This document shows, one piece after another, positions 16,201 to 25,600 of a DNA stretch of 64,000 bases; position 1 is the stretch's first letter; every line of letters begins with the position of its first letter. The notes under the pieces are model-generated. The model searched no databases and was not told where the DNA came from. It saw only the letters and a program-made list of their open reading frames with translations. Made by a program: the position numbers and the translations under genes. Source of the DNA: Bacteroidota bacterium (lineage in GTDB: Bacteria; Bacteroidota; Bacteroidia; B-17B0; Aurantibacillaceae); the NCBI GenBank assembly GCA_025362395.1, contig JANYGK010000048.1:1-64000 (forward strand), read 5' to 3'.

Positions 16201-18418
16201 CTTTAACACCTCTTTCGGGTTAAACCTTACCGGTAACGGGCAGGTGAGCGGTGCTACATATCAATGGCAATATTCACCGAACGGTACATTATGGACAAAC
16301 CTTGCTCCTGCACAAAATCATGTACCGTATACGGTTACAGGACAAACCTACGCTACGTATTACAGGTGTGTGATTACGTGTGCCATAAGTACCTTATCTC
16401 AAACATCTACCCCGGTAAATGTAGGCCAAAATGCTGCTACTGCCTGCTACTGCATTCCTACAGGAATGGATTGCAGCCTTAATGATGAAATTGACCGTGT
16501 TGTTTTTGGGACAATCAATAACCTGTCGGGATGTACCCCTAACGGTTACGCGGATTATACTGCCACATCGTTTACACCCGCAACCACAGCAACTATTGTA
16601 GCAGGTACAGCTTATTCAATGACTGTAACCTTAGGGTCTTATATTACTGAAAATGTGAGCGTGTGGATAGATTACGATCATAACGGTTCTTTTGACAATT
16701 CTGAATATACTTTTATCGGCAGCTCTGTAGGAAGCGGTAACTTTACTATTACGGGTAATATTAACATTACTCCCTCAGCTTTAAACGGTTTAACACGAAT
16801 GCGCGTGCGTAATGTCCGTAATACTCCTTTTGTTTCGGGTGACGCTTGTTTAATTCCAACCGGGCCCCCTTTAAGACAAATGGGACCCGGTAGTTCCGCA
16901 AACGGTGAAACAGAAGATTATTCGGTTTACATTTTACCGGCTGATTGCAGCGGCAATGCTATTACCGGTGGCTTAAACGTATCTGCAAGCTCTCCTACGG
17001 TTTGCCCGAGTGCTTCGTTAACATTAGATATTACGGGCACCGTACCCGGCTATACCGGTTTAACGTACCAATGGCAAGAATCACCTACGGGCAGTGGTTA
17101 TACAAATACCGGAAGTGCCTCGTCAACTACGTCTGTAACTACCTTCCCTACACAGAGCAACTATTACATCTGTAATATATTATGCCATGGTTCGCCTGCG
17201 GCAACAACCTCAACAGTTTATGTTGCTATAAGCGCGCCAACCATTACTACAACAGCAAGCGCTTATACCGTATGCCCTGCCGAATCGGTTACGGTAACGG
17301 CAAATGGCGCAACAAGCTATACCTGGACTACCAACAACGTTACAACGGCTTCAACCGTTTTTACACCGACCGTAACTTCTATTTTCCCTGTTAAAGGTTT
17401 GGGAACAGGCGGCTGTATCGGTAATGGCAGCATCCTTATTACCGTGAAACCGGCAACAAATATTTCGGGAACCATTACTACCGGCGGTTCAACCGCTGTA
17501 GCAGGCAACGCAATACTTTATAAATACGAGCCGTTCTTTACAAAATTCGACTCGGTAGCCTTTCAACCTATAGCAGGTAACGGCGCTTATAATTTTCCTA
17601 CTATTAATTACGGAATTTATATTGTAAAAGCAGTTCCTGTAACAAGTACCTTACAAGTAACTTACGGTAGCAGTTCCATAAGTTGGTTATCGGCTGCCAC
17701 TATCACACACAGCTGTAGTACAGCCGATGTACAAAACATAAATGTTATTCCTTTAACGATACTACCTCCGGGACCGGGTACCTTAAGCGGAACAATTTAT
17801 GAAGGTAACGGATTTGGTCACAGGCCTGATTCACCCTACAGTCCGTTGGCTCCCGGCCAACCCATTGGCGGTATAGTGGTTAAAGGCGGTAAAAACCCCG
17901 GTGGCAGTATGTTTACGCAAACTACTACGGGTGCAAACGGTACTTACACCTTGTCGGGATTACCGATTAATACAGGTGGTGCAGGCGATAATTATTTTAT
18001 CCTGGTTGATATTCCGGGACTTGATACTAATCATACTTATTACAGGCAAATTACCATTTCGAATAATGCATTTATTAACCTTGACTTTGAAGTAGATTCA
18101 GCAAAAATTAATCCTATACAAGGAGGTTTTACGGGTATTCTTACTTTAGCCGGTGTAGCAGGTGGTGTTAGTATCTACCCTAACCCTGCAAACCAAAAAG
18201 TAACAGTCTCTTATAATCTTATGGAGAACTCAACTGTTAAAATAGAATTATATGACCTGTTAGGCAGATCAGTAAAGACAGTTGTGCAACAGGGAGAACA
18301 GTCTTCGGGCCAACATACGTATTCTGTTTCTTTAAGCGACCTCACTGCGGGAATGTATTTTGTGAAGCTCAGGATCAATAATTCGGAAACCTTGGTTAAA
18401 TTATTCGTCACAAACTAA
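13262..18418 (+). CDS. Giant secreted GEVED/Ig-like repeat protein with T9SS sorting domain
   Basis: The 1718-residue protein has a signal peptide ending near GKAQ (about 36), then five tandem modules of about 255 residues. Each has a GEVED domain with a 12-residue EF-hand-like loop (WGDWNQDGVFDASEY near 112; WIDYDHNGVFASNEF near 372; then near 628, 878 and 1136) and an Ig-like domain with YQWQ (near 234, 488, 746, 999, 1269). A further Ig/PKD-like unit, a prealbumin-like region and a type A sorting domain (SIYPNPANQKVTVSYN, about 1635-1718) follow. It is exported across the outer membrane by T9SS and probably cell-surface attached. Ligand is unknown; adhesion is inferred. Confidence 0.9.
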   Translation: MKKIYNINMLWKTSKLLNLVMLSLLLCFFTFNGKAQYCYPTYNNGTGSGDYISLVNIAGTTLNNSSLGAGNPYYTLFPATGNSTGTLTIGSSYTINVAGGTFGTSYISAWGDWNQDGVFDASEYIATSPNAGNQTNVVLISGFTIPVSAVAGATRIRFRENDTYPGPGATEACGPTSLSAYGEGEDYTVYLASSVNCAAVPAAGNATASQTLVCAGASFNLGLIGNSANTAGLSYQWQFSPTGTVWTNLGTAQSNALYYINNLPSTTYYHCVITCTGTAQSATSTAVNVTFNPLINCYCTPSYSWNCSGDNFTSFSLANLTAQTTSCTPGTGYTDMTTDVPSHINLNAGVTYTLNANTSYSGSGGAAAVGVWIDYDHNGVFASNEFTYLGYGQPSYTTSLTVPLTSPSGAVRMRLKMDANFANSGTQLDPCNNNNLSNYGQTADYLVNITSVPSCSAAPNAGNATSTQTLVCPMVSYVLDVAGSSLATGLNYQWQVSPNGPAWSNIGTAQNTTQLSVSTQSSTQHYRCIVTCTSSASSGTSTPVVVTSNVLVNCYCTPGYTWNCSGNNYVNFSLANLSTQTNTCSPSGFTDMTATVASNINMTSGITYTLTAVTANNNLGGNASMGAWIDYDHNSVFDANEFIFLGYGAAGTYTNTITLPLTTAAGPVRMRLVLDANNSPTYIYPCSNTNSSAYGQILDYLVNISAAPLCTGSAVAGNATSTQSTVCTAQAFTLDLLNNGAVLGVSYQWQSSLNGTTWLNLGNASTSPTYYMTSQTTAAQYRCVLTCTNSAGTSTSTPVSVNQNLFSTCYCAPANIYCGNTHLTDATLAGTSNTGLTCNTGYENLTATATTATITAGNTYTLAAGVSSTMNASLIGAWIDFDQNGIFDSYEYTTIGTSTVNGTYTVSNVIPVPFTAIAGITTMRLQLESDNSLVPAILDPCATPTGNGHILDLPVFVVGAPSCSGTPVAGTTVADVATTCFNTSFGLNLTGNGQVSGATYQWQYSPNGTLWTNLAPAQNHVPYTVTGQTYATYYRCVITCAISTLSQTSTPVNVGQNAATACYCIPTGMDCSLNDEIDRVVFGTINNLSGCTPNGYADYTATSFTPATTATIVAGTAYSMTVTLGSYITENVSVWIDYDHNGSFDNSEYTFIGSSVGSGNFTITGNINITPSALNGLTRMRVRNVRNTPFVSGDACLIPTGPPLRQMGPGSSANGETEDYSVYILPADCSGNAITGGLNVSASSPTVCPSASLTLDITGTVPGYTGLTYQWQESPTGSGYTNTGSASSTTSVTTFPTQSNYYICNILCHGSPAATTSTVYVAISAPTITTTASAYTVCPAESVTVTANGATSYTWTTNNVTTASTVFTPTVTSIFPVKGLGTGGCIGNGSILITVKPATNISGTITTGGSTAVAGNAILYKYEPFFTKFDSVAFQPIAGNGAYNFPTINYGIYIVKAVPVTSTLQVTYGSSSISWLSAATITHSCSTADVQNINVIPLTILPPGPGTLSGTIYEGNGFGHRPDSPYSPLAPGQPIGGIVVKGGKNPGGSMFTQTTTGANGTYTLSGLPINTGGAGDNYFILVDIPGLDTNHTYYRQITISNNAFINLDFEVDSAKINPIQGGFTGILTLAGVAGGVSIYPNPANQKVTVSYNLMENSTVKIELYDLLGRSVKTVVQQGEQSSGQHTYSVSLSDLTAGMYFVKLRINNSETLVKLFVTN

Positions 18419-18438
18419 GATAACATACTAACTAAATT

Positions 18439-18469
18439 AAGCCGGATGTTAAATACAGCCGGCTTTTTT
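18439..18469 (+). terminator. Terminator after the 1718-aa gene
   Basis: The stem AAGCCGG/CCGGCTT (18439-18445 with 18459-18465) is followed by TTTTT. It lies 20 nt after the stop and separates the two T9SS cargo genes. Confidence 0.8.
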
Positions 18470-18558
18470 ATGAAATAACATACACATTATTCTATGTTAA
18501 AAGAATAAATGAGTATATTAGTCTCTCAATTTTACTAATCCGGCTAAAAATATAATTC

Positions 18559-21054
18559 ATGAAAAAAAACATCTACTTATCAATTTGCATTGCAGTTGTT
18601 ATGTTATGTACAAACATAACGGCACAATGTGTGTGGTCATCTGTAGGCACAGGTACAGCCTCAACAGGCACAATTACCACCGCGTATAATGACATAGCCA
18701 TGTCGCCGGCCGATGTGCCTTATGTATCACACACCGAAGCGGGTGTGCTTACCGTAAGAACATTCAGCACAGGTGCGTGGACAACCTTAGGCTCATTAAG
18801 TACCTATACAAATACAGCTTATACAAGCATTGCGTTTAACGGTGCTGTGCCTTACGTCGCTTTTTCCGACGGTTTGGCAAGCGGTAAAGCAACCGTTAAA
18901 ATGTATTCGGGAGGCAGTTGGGTCAACGTCGGGACCACAGTTTCAACAGGCAACGCTTCATTTATTTCACTTGCCGTGCAAAGCGGAACCCCTTATATAG
19001 CTTATGTTGACGGCAGCGCAGGAAACAAAGCCGTAGTAAAAAGCTACAGTGCCGGTGTATGGACAGCTTTAGGGGCAGCCGTTTCTACAGGCAGCGCTTC
19101 TTACACCTCTTTATCGGTTGATAATACAGGCACACCTTACATTATTTACAATGATATTGCAAACAGTAATTTTGCTACCGTAAAAAAATATAACGGAACT
19201 TCTTGGGTGGCTGTTGGCACAGGAACTGTTTCCGCGGGTACTGTAACAGAAACACAAATTGACGTGAGTTATAATAATATTCCCTACGTTGCTTTTATGA
19301 ATAATGGAAGCTATACCTGTTATATTAAAGCATTTATTGCGGGGGCATGGCAAGCTGTAGGTACAGGAACATTCAGCAGCTGTTACCAGGCAATAGGCCT
19401 CGCTGTTGACCCTGCAGGAACACCGTATGTAAGCTACTATGACTTGGGGCCTTACAAGGCCAGTGTAAGGAAATTTGACGGTACTGCCTGGCCTTATGCC
19501 GGTAATTCAGCATTTTCGACCGGTGGGCCTGCCTTTACATCCCTTGCCATTACAAGCATGGGAATTCCTTATATTGATTATGCTAATGGAAGCGCTTATG
19601 TAAAAAATCTTTTTTCGCCAACCATTATTACGCTACAACCTTCTGCTACAGCGGTTTGTGCAGGCTCAGGCACAAGTATATCTGTGGCAACAAACACAAC
19701 AGGTATTACTTACCAATGGCAGGTGAGTTTTGGAGGAGCGTTTGCAAATGTTGTTACAGGCGCAACCTACAGCGGAGTTAACACGGCAACTTTATTAATC
19801 AACAATACGCCTATAGGCTTTAACGGTTACCTGTACAGGTGTGTTATTAACGATGGCTGTATAAATATTATATCGAACAATGCTATACTAACGGTTAATC
19901 CCTTACCCGTTATAACCGTAAACAGCGCTACCGTATGTGCAGGGGGCTCAAAAATATTAACTGCCGGCGGTGCCGTAAATTATTTATGGAACACCGGTTT
20001 ACAAACTGCTACTATTACCGTAACCCCAACTGCTACTACAAATTATACCGTTACAGGTATAAGCGCCACAGCCTGCTCAGCAAACGCTACGGCTTCCGTA
20101 ACGGTAATATCGTCTAAAACGATTAGTGGTAATGTAACAAGCACGGCAGGCGCGGTAAGCGGCAATATGATCCTTTATAAATACAGCCCCGTATTAAGTA
20201 AATGGGATTCGGTAGCTTTTACACCATTCAGCTCTATTTACTCGTTCGGTTTAGTTGACAGCTCTTTATATGTTATAAAAGCAGTACCTACTACTACCAA
20301 TAATGTGCAGGTTACTTACGCCGCCAATGCTATCAGCTGGCAGGGAGCAACTGTATTGTCGCATAAATGCAGCTCTAATTTAACACAAAACGTTGCGGTT
20401 ATGCCTTTAACAAGTATTGGTACGGGTGCCGGTATGTTAAGCGGAAGAATTACGGAAGGTGTAGGCTTTGGCTTAAGACCAAGCTCTCCTTACAGCCCTT
20501 TATCACCCGGCCAACCTATTGGCGGTATTGTTATTAAAGGCGGCAAAAACCCGGGCGGTAATATGGTAGTTCAAACTACTACATCAGCCAACGGAACGTA
20601 TACACTATCAGGCTTACCAACCAACAGCGATTCTTATTTTATATTGGTTGATATACCGGGATTGGATACTAACCGAACCTATCACAGAACGCTTACTTTA
20701 ACAGATACTCAGTATACAGGGCTTGACTTTACGGTTGATTCCGCAAAAGTGAACCCGGTAATGCCGGTAAGTGTTCATGATTTAGATGCCATAAAAAACC
20801 AACTGTTAATGTATCCCAATCCTGCTAAAAACACGTTTATCATTACTTATAATTTAGAGGTAAATGCGGCGGTAGCTATTGAAATGGTTGACTTATTAGG
20901 AAATGTTGTAAAAATAATCGCGGCAAATAACCGCCAGTTAGCGCAACAACACACTTACACAGTGGATATAAGCGATACAAAACCCGGAATTTATTTTATA
21001 AAAGTGAACATGAACGGTTTGGAAAGCACGGTTAAGCTTTTTATAACGGATTAA
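18559..21054 (+). CDS. Secreted beta-propeller-like protein with T9SS sorting domain
   Basis: The 831-residue protein has a signal peptide (to about residue 22, NITAQ). Residues about 25-355 form six or seven repeats of the form YTSIAFNGAVPYVAFSDG...GGSWVNVGT, suggesting a beta-propeller. An Ig-like YQWQ domain (near 381), a second Ig/PKD-like unit (TVNPLPVITVNSATVCAGG) and a C-terminal part follow. From about 515 to the end it closely matches the last 315 residues of the neighbouring 1718-aa protein, including YKYSP...WDSVAF, SPYSPLSPGQPIGGIV(I)KGGKNPGG and LVDIPGLDTN. The final about 80 residues (LMYPNPAKNTFIITYN) are a T9SS type A sorting domain. Function unknown. Confidence 0.88.
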   Translation: MKKNIYLSICIAVVMLCTNITAQCVWSSVGTGTASTGTITTAYNDIAMSPADVPYVSHTEAGVLTVRTFSTGAWTTLGSLSTYTNTAYTSIAFNGAVPYVAFSDGLASGKATVKMYSGGSWVNVGTTVSTGNASFISLAVQSGTPYIAYVDGSAGNKAVVKSYSAGVWTALGAAVSTGSASYTSLSVDNTGTPYIIYNDIANSNFATVKKYNGTSWVAVGTGTVSAGTVTETQIDVSYNNIPYVAFMNNGSYTCYIKAFIAGAWQAVGTGTFSSCYQAIGLAVDPAGTPYVSYYDLGPYKASVRKFDGTAWPYAGNSAFSTGGPAFTSLAITSMGIPYIDYANGSAYVKNLFSPTIITLQPSATAVCAGSGTSISVATNTTGITYQWQVSFGGAFANVVTGATYSGVNTATLLINNTPIGFNGYLYRCVINDGCINIISNNAILTVNPLPVITVNSATVCAGGSKILTAGGAVNYLWNTGLQTATITVTPTATTNYTVTGISATACSANATASVTVISSKTISGNVTSTAGAVSGNMILYKYSPVLSKWDSVAFTPFSSIYSFGLVDSSLYVIKAVPTTTNNVQVTYAANAISWQGATVLSHKCSSNLTQNVAVMPLTSIGTGAGMLSGRITEGVGFGLRPSSPYSPLSPGQPIGGIVIKGGKNPGGNMVVQTTTSANGTYTLSGLPTNSDSYFILVDIPGLDTNRTYHRTLTLTDTQYTGLDFTVDSAKVNPVMPVSVHDLDAIKNQLLMYPNPAKNTFIITYNLEVNAAVAIEMVDLLGNVVKIIAANNRQLAQQHTYTVDISDTKPGIYFIKVNMNGLESTVKLFITD

Positions 21055-21430
21055 TAATTAAAAGAAAACACCGTCCTATCTTGAGCGAAAAAAAAACTTT
21101 GTGCAGACTAAAGCATAATAGCAGGTAAGCTTAAGCCGTAGGTCATTGCTCAAGTTATTTTCATACTTCGGCAGAGAGAAAATATTTGCAGCTTTCGCTA
21201 AAAAACTTTTATCGTTAAATTACCTTTTTCGGTATAGTGCCTACCTGTAATGCGGGCGTACATCAAATATTTTGAAAAAATTAATCCCAAAAGCTTTGGG
21301 ATTAATTTTTTCTTTTCAAATACCTAACAACACGGTATCTTTATTTAAACATTTTCGATAGACAAAGGTTCCAAAACAGCAATATGCAAAACGTTATGGA
21401 CAATTCTAAGAAGATATATTATGCCAACAA
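21055..21430. other. Intergenic region with a terminator and no recognised gene
   Basis: This 376-bp gap carries a strong palindrome at 21275-21311. The 21070-21270 part has no ORF with coding signs and no resemblance that I can name; the last 100 bases must hold the Crp/Fnr gene promoter, where TATCTTTA (near 21338) is a partial -7 match. Confidence 0.5.
21275..21316. terminator. Perfect 17-bp palindromic (bidirectional) terminator
   Basis: The left arm 21275-21291 and right arm 21295-21311 are exact reverse complements around a 3-nt loop; A-run before and T-run after make it able to terminate in either direction. It is 220 nt past the stop of the 831-aa gene. Confidence 0.7.
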
Positions 21431-21997
21431 ATGACTTCATACATTGACAAAATAAACCTATATATCAAGTCCCTTGACAATGATACTTTAATTGGACTAC
21501 AAAGTATCGCTTCAATTAAAACTTATAAGAAAGGTGAATTACTGTTACGACAAAATGAAGTATGCACTAAAAGTTATTTAATAATTAGCGGTACTGCCCG
21601 TAAATATTATTTGAATGACGGAAAGGAAATAACCACTGAACTTTTTTTTGAGAATGATTTAGCTGTTTCCTTTGATAGTTATACACTTCAACAACCAAGC
21701 AGGGAGTTCATTGAAGCCTTAACAGCTATTTCGGTTTCAGTAACCAAGTATCAAACTTTTGAAGATGCTAAAAAAAAATACCCTAAATTGATAACTCTTG
21801 ACTTAATGCTTGCTGAATATTACGCCATGTGGGTTGAAAAACGGTTGTTTGAATTTCATACTATGACTGCAACACAACGCTACTTACATATTCTTAATAA
21901 AAGCCCTCATATTATTCAAACTATTTCACTCACCATCATTGCTTCTTATTTGGGCGTTTCGCTTGAAACATTAAGTAGGATAAGGGCTAAAATCTGA
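21431..21997 (+). CDS. Crp/Fnr family transcriptional regulator
   Basis: The 188-residue protein has a cyclic-nucleotide-binding-like beta-roll (YKKGELLLRQNEVCTKSYLIISGTARKYYL, about residues 33-62) and a C-terminal helix-turn-helix region (ISLTIIASYLGVSLETLSRIRAKI, about 165-188). The wing after the recognition helix is missing or very short, as in many Bacteroidota members of this family. The signal is unknown. It lies 81 nt before the SMR exporter gene in the same direction, suggesting it controls that exporter. Confidence 0.88.
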   Translation: MTSYIDKINLYIKSLDNDTLIGLQSIASIKTYKKGELLLRQNEVCTKSYLIISGTARKYYLNDGKEITTELFFENDLAVSFDSYTLQQPSREFIEALTAISVSVTKYQTFEDAKKKYPKLITLDLMLAEYYAMWVEKRLFEFHTMTATQRYLHILNKSPHIIQTISLTIIASYLGVSLETLSRIRAKI

Positions 21998-22078
21998 TCT
22001 ATTTCATTATTTGACCTAAGTCAAATTTCTTGTGTTTTACTTATCCGAACTTTACAGGGAAATAAAACTTAGAGAAAT

Positions 22079-22399
22079 ATGAATTGGATTTATCTTTTAT
22101 TAGCAGGTGTTTTTGAGATTGGCTGGACGATTGGGCTTAAACAAATGAATGATCATAAAAATTTATTATGGACTGTCATTTTTTACATCAGTATTATTAC
22201 AAGCTTTTATTTTTTGAAACTGGCTCTGAAGGCAACTCCAATTGGAACAGCCTATGCTATCTATACAAGCATTGGAGCAATTGGTACAGTAATAATCGGT
22301 ATGCTTTTTTTTAAAGAACCCGCAACCTTAATTCGTATAGGTTTTATTCTTTTAATAATTACAGGCGTTATAGGACTTAAAATAACTTCAATACACTAA
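22079..22399 (+). CDS. Small multidrug resistance (SMR) family transporter
   Basis: The 106-residue protein has four transmembrane helices and the conserved membrane Glu13 (LLAGVFEIGWTIGLK) that binds cation and proton. The second-helix-to-third-helix block GTAYAIYTSIGAIGTVIIGMLFFKEP is typical of the SugE/Gdx branch, whose characterised members export guanidinium, although quaternary ammonium exporters are similar. It functions as a dual-topology or antiparallel dimer in the family. It follows the Crp/Fnr gene and is followed after 3 nt by a gene remnant. Confidence 0.88.
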   Translation: MNWIYLLLAGVFEIGWTIGLKQMNDHKNLLWTVIFYISIITSFYFLKLALKATPIGTAYAIYTSIGAIGTVIIGMLFFKEPATLIRIGFILLIITGVIGLKITSIH

Positions 22400-22402
22400 A
22401 AG

Positions 22403-22576
22403 ATGAAAAACAGGATTATAGGATTTAATTTAGCAAGAGCTTACGCCATTTTTGGGATGTTTATCGTAAATTTTAATACTGTTTTTGGTAATCATACAAA
22501 CCATAATGGCGTAAGCGGATATGATATTGCGTGTATTTTACCAAAGTTTATCAATAAACAAATATTGAAAATATAG
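22403..22576 (+). pseudogene. Truncated N-terminus of a DUF418/acyltransferase-like membrane protein
   Basis: The 57-codon ORF begins MKNRIIGFNLARAYAIFGM followed by FIVNFNTVFGNHTNHNG, resembling the start of DUF418/DUF1624-type membrane proteins (RxxGFDxARAxAIxGMxxVN). After about 35 residues similarity ends and the frame stops at 22576, whereas full family members have over 350 residues with many transmembrane helices. It starts 3 nt after the SMR gene, so it was probably the third gene of that operon. An internal deletion or the loss of the 3' part is inferred. Confidence 0.6.
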
Positions 22577-22646
22577 ATCACAAATAATGTCATTTTAACT
22601 TAAAAACACCTTTAAAAAGGCGACTAGTTTAAGCCGGGTTTTTTAT

Positions 22647-22654
22647 TATATTTG
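22647..22654 (+). promoter_or_regulatory. Possible -7 element before the PP2C sensor gene
   Basis: TATATTTG matches the -7 consensus and ends 9 nt before the ATG at 22664. A direct repeat GACTAGTTT (22622-22630 and 22654-22662) brackets it. No good -33 box is seen. Confidence 0.3.
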
Positions 22655-22663
22655 ACTAGTTTT

Positions 22664-25600
22664 ATGACTAAATTTTTTAAAATTATAATGATTATATGTT
22701 GCCCGGTTTTTGCCGGAACAGCGTTATATTGCCAAACCTATAGCTTTAAAAATTACAATACTAAAGAAGGTCTTCCGCAATCGCAGGTACTTGCCATATT
22801 TCAGGACCATAACGGTATTATGTGGTTTGGCACCAACAGCGGTGGAGTCGGTAAATTCGACGGAAATAAATTCATTACTATTTCTGATAACGAAGGCTTA
22901 ATAAATAACAATGTATATACCATAGCCGAAAATACAAAACATGAGCTGCTGTTCGGCACAGCCAAAGGTTTAAGCATTTACAACGGTTTAACCTTTAAAA
23001 ATTATACCGAAAAAGATGGGTTACGGAACAGTTGGGTCTTTAAGCTTTTAAAAGATAACGATAACATTTGGATTGGAACACAGGAAGGTGTTTTTATATT
23101 AAAAGACGGGAAAATAGAAGCATTTAAAAGCGATGAAACATTAAATAAGAGCTCGGTGTATTCCATTTTTATGGATGCCGACAATAATATATGGTTTGCC
23201 ACTTTACAAAACGGTGTCATTTACTATAACAAAACTACTAAGGAATTTAAGCATTTTACAGTATCCAATGGTTTAATGAATGATTTTATTTTTTCGATAG
23301 GACAAAGAACTACAGGCGATATTTTAATAGGGACAAGGACCGGCCTAAACTGTATTAATAAGAAATTTGAAGTAAGACAAGCCCATGAAATTGTCAAAAA
23401 TGAAAACATTTCTTACAGTTGCATTTTACCGTTGGGTAACGACAATTTATTGTTCGGGTCGCATACCGAAGGCGTTATCGGGTTCGATTTTAATTTAAAA
23501 GGCCGCACCGCTCAATATGATATTACTAATGGTTTAACCAGTAATCCAATACAATGCCTGTATAAAGACAGGGAGGGTAATTTATGGATAGGCACCGACG
23601 GTGCAGGTGTTTTTAAATACAAGAACAACAAATTTGTTTATTTCACAAAAGCCAACGGGTTGCCCGATAACTATATAAATGCTGTTGCGCAGGACAAAAA
23701 AGGACGGTATTGGGTTGCCTTAAAAAGTAACGGACTTTGCAAAATAGAAGGAAAGAAAATCACCAATTATAAATTTGATGTAAAGCACCCTCACGAATTA
23801 CCCGATAATGATATTAACGCTATTTTACCTTACGGAAACGATAAAGTATTTTTTGGTACTAAAGACGGACTTGCTGTTTTTGAAAATGAAAGCTTCAGCA
23901 CCATTAAAGAATTCGGATTTCGAAATAAATATATTTTGTCGTTGTATGTAGACAGCAAAAAAAACATATGGATAGGAACCAACGTGGGTGTATACAAATA
24001 CACAAACGGCATTATCGCGCCCGTAACCGTTATTAATAAATTTAACCGGGAAGGACTCCAGTTTTTAATTAATTGTATTGTTGAAGATAAAGCGGGAAGC
24101 ATTTGGTTTGGGACTGAAACAGGGCTTATAGAACTTGATAAACAGGGAGGATGTACTTTGTTGAACGAACAAAACAAATTTCATAACGTTAATGTATTAT
24201 CTGCGACAATTGACCGGCAAAAAAATTTATGGTTCGGTACCAGCGAAGGATTATTCAATTACGATTATAAAGCGTTCAGTAAAATATCGCAAAAAAACGG
24301 GCTCTCCTCCAACAATATTTTATTTTTACAAATTGATAATTTGAACCGTCTTATCATCGGCTTAAATACAGGCCTGGATGTGCTTGATCTTAATGAATTT
24401 AACCGGAACAAAATAAGCGTAAAACATTTCGGTAAAGACGACGGCTTGCTGGCGTTAGAATCTAATTTTAACGCTTCATTTAAGGATAACACAGGCCGCA
24501 TATTAATTGGCACAACCGACGGGCTTGAAATTTATAATCCGAAATTTGATACAAAAAATGTGCTGGAGCCTCTTACTAAAATTAACATGGTAAATTTATT
24601 TTTCGGTCAGGAAGATATTTTTAAATATGCTAAAGTGGATTCATCTACTTTATTACCTAAACACCTTGTTCTTCCTTTCTCAAAAAACCATATAACCTTT
24701 CAGTTTATCGGTGTAAGCTTGTCGGCACCCGAAAAAGTAATGTACCAGTATAAACTTGAAGGCATTGATAATGACTGGACCCCTCCAACCTCTAAAACTG
24801 AAGCCACCTACCCTTCTCTACCTCACGGTAAATACCGTTTTTTGCTAAAGGCAATGAATAACGACGGCGTTTGGAATAAAGAGCCTACTGTATTTGAATT
24901 TGAAATTTCTCCTCCTTGGTATAAAACATGGTGGTTCTATACCTTATGCGCTATTATTTTAATAAGCGGCATCAGTATTTACAACTATGTAAGAACAAAA
25001 AAATTAATAGCCGATAAGCAAAAGCTTGAACGCATTGTAGATGAGCGAACGCGTGAGCTAAGGGACGAGAAAGAGAAGGTAGAATTTATTAATAAAGAAG
25101 TTACCGAGCAAAAAACAATTATTGAACATAAAAATATTGAAATCACGGACAGTATTAAATACGCTAAAAATATACAGGAAGCGTTATTACCGAACCTCAA
25201 CAATATAGATGCGTTATTTGATAAAAGCTTTGTACTGTATCTACCTAAAGATATTGTAAGCGGCGATTTTTATTGGTTTGCCAAAAACGGCGATACACGC
25301 TTTATTGCAGCAGTTGATTGTACAGGACATGGCGTACCCGGCGCTTTTATGAGCATTGTGGGCAATACATTATTAAATGAGATAGTTAATGAGAAAAAAA
25401 TTACGCATCCCGGCGACATTTTACTGGAGCTGCATAAAGGCGTAAAAATTGCCCTTAACCAAAACGCACAGGAGTTTGAAAGAAGGGATGGAATGGATAT
25501 TACCTTATGCTCGTTGAGTAACAACACAAACCAAATTGAATATGCAGGCGCTAACAGGCCATTATGGATATACAGGAAAGATAGAAATTACGAACTGGAG

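Noticed and set aside
21055-21270. Transposon remnant between the second T9SS gene and the Crp/Fnr gene
   Set aside because: Short TGAGC/GCTCA arms are visible (about 21080 and 21150), but no transposase fragment or target duplication was found.
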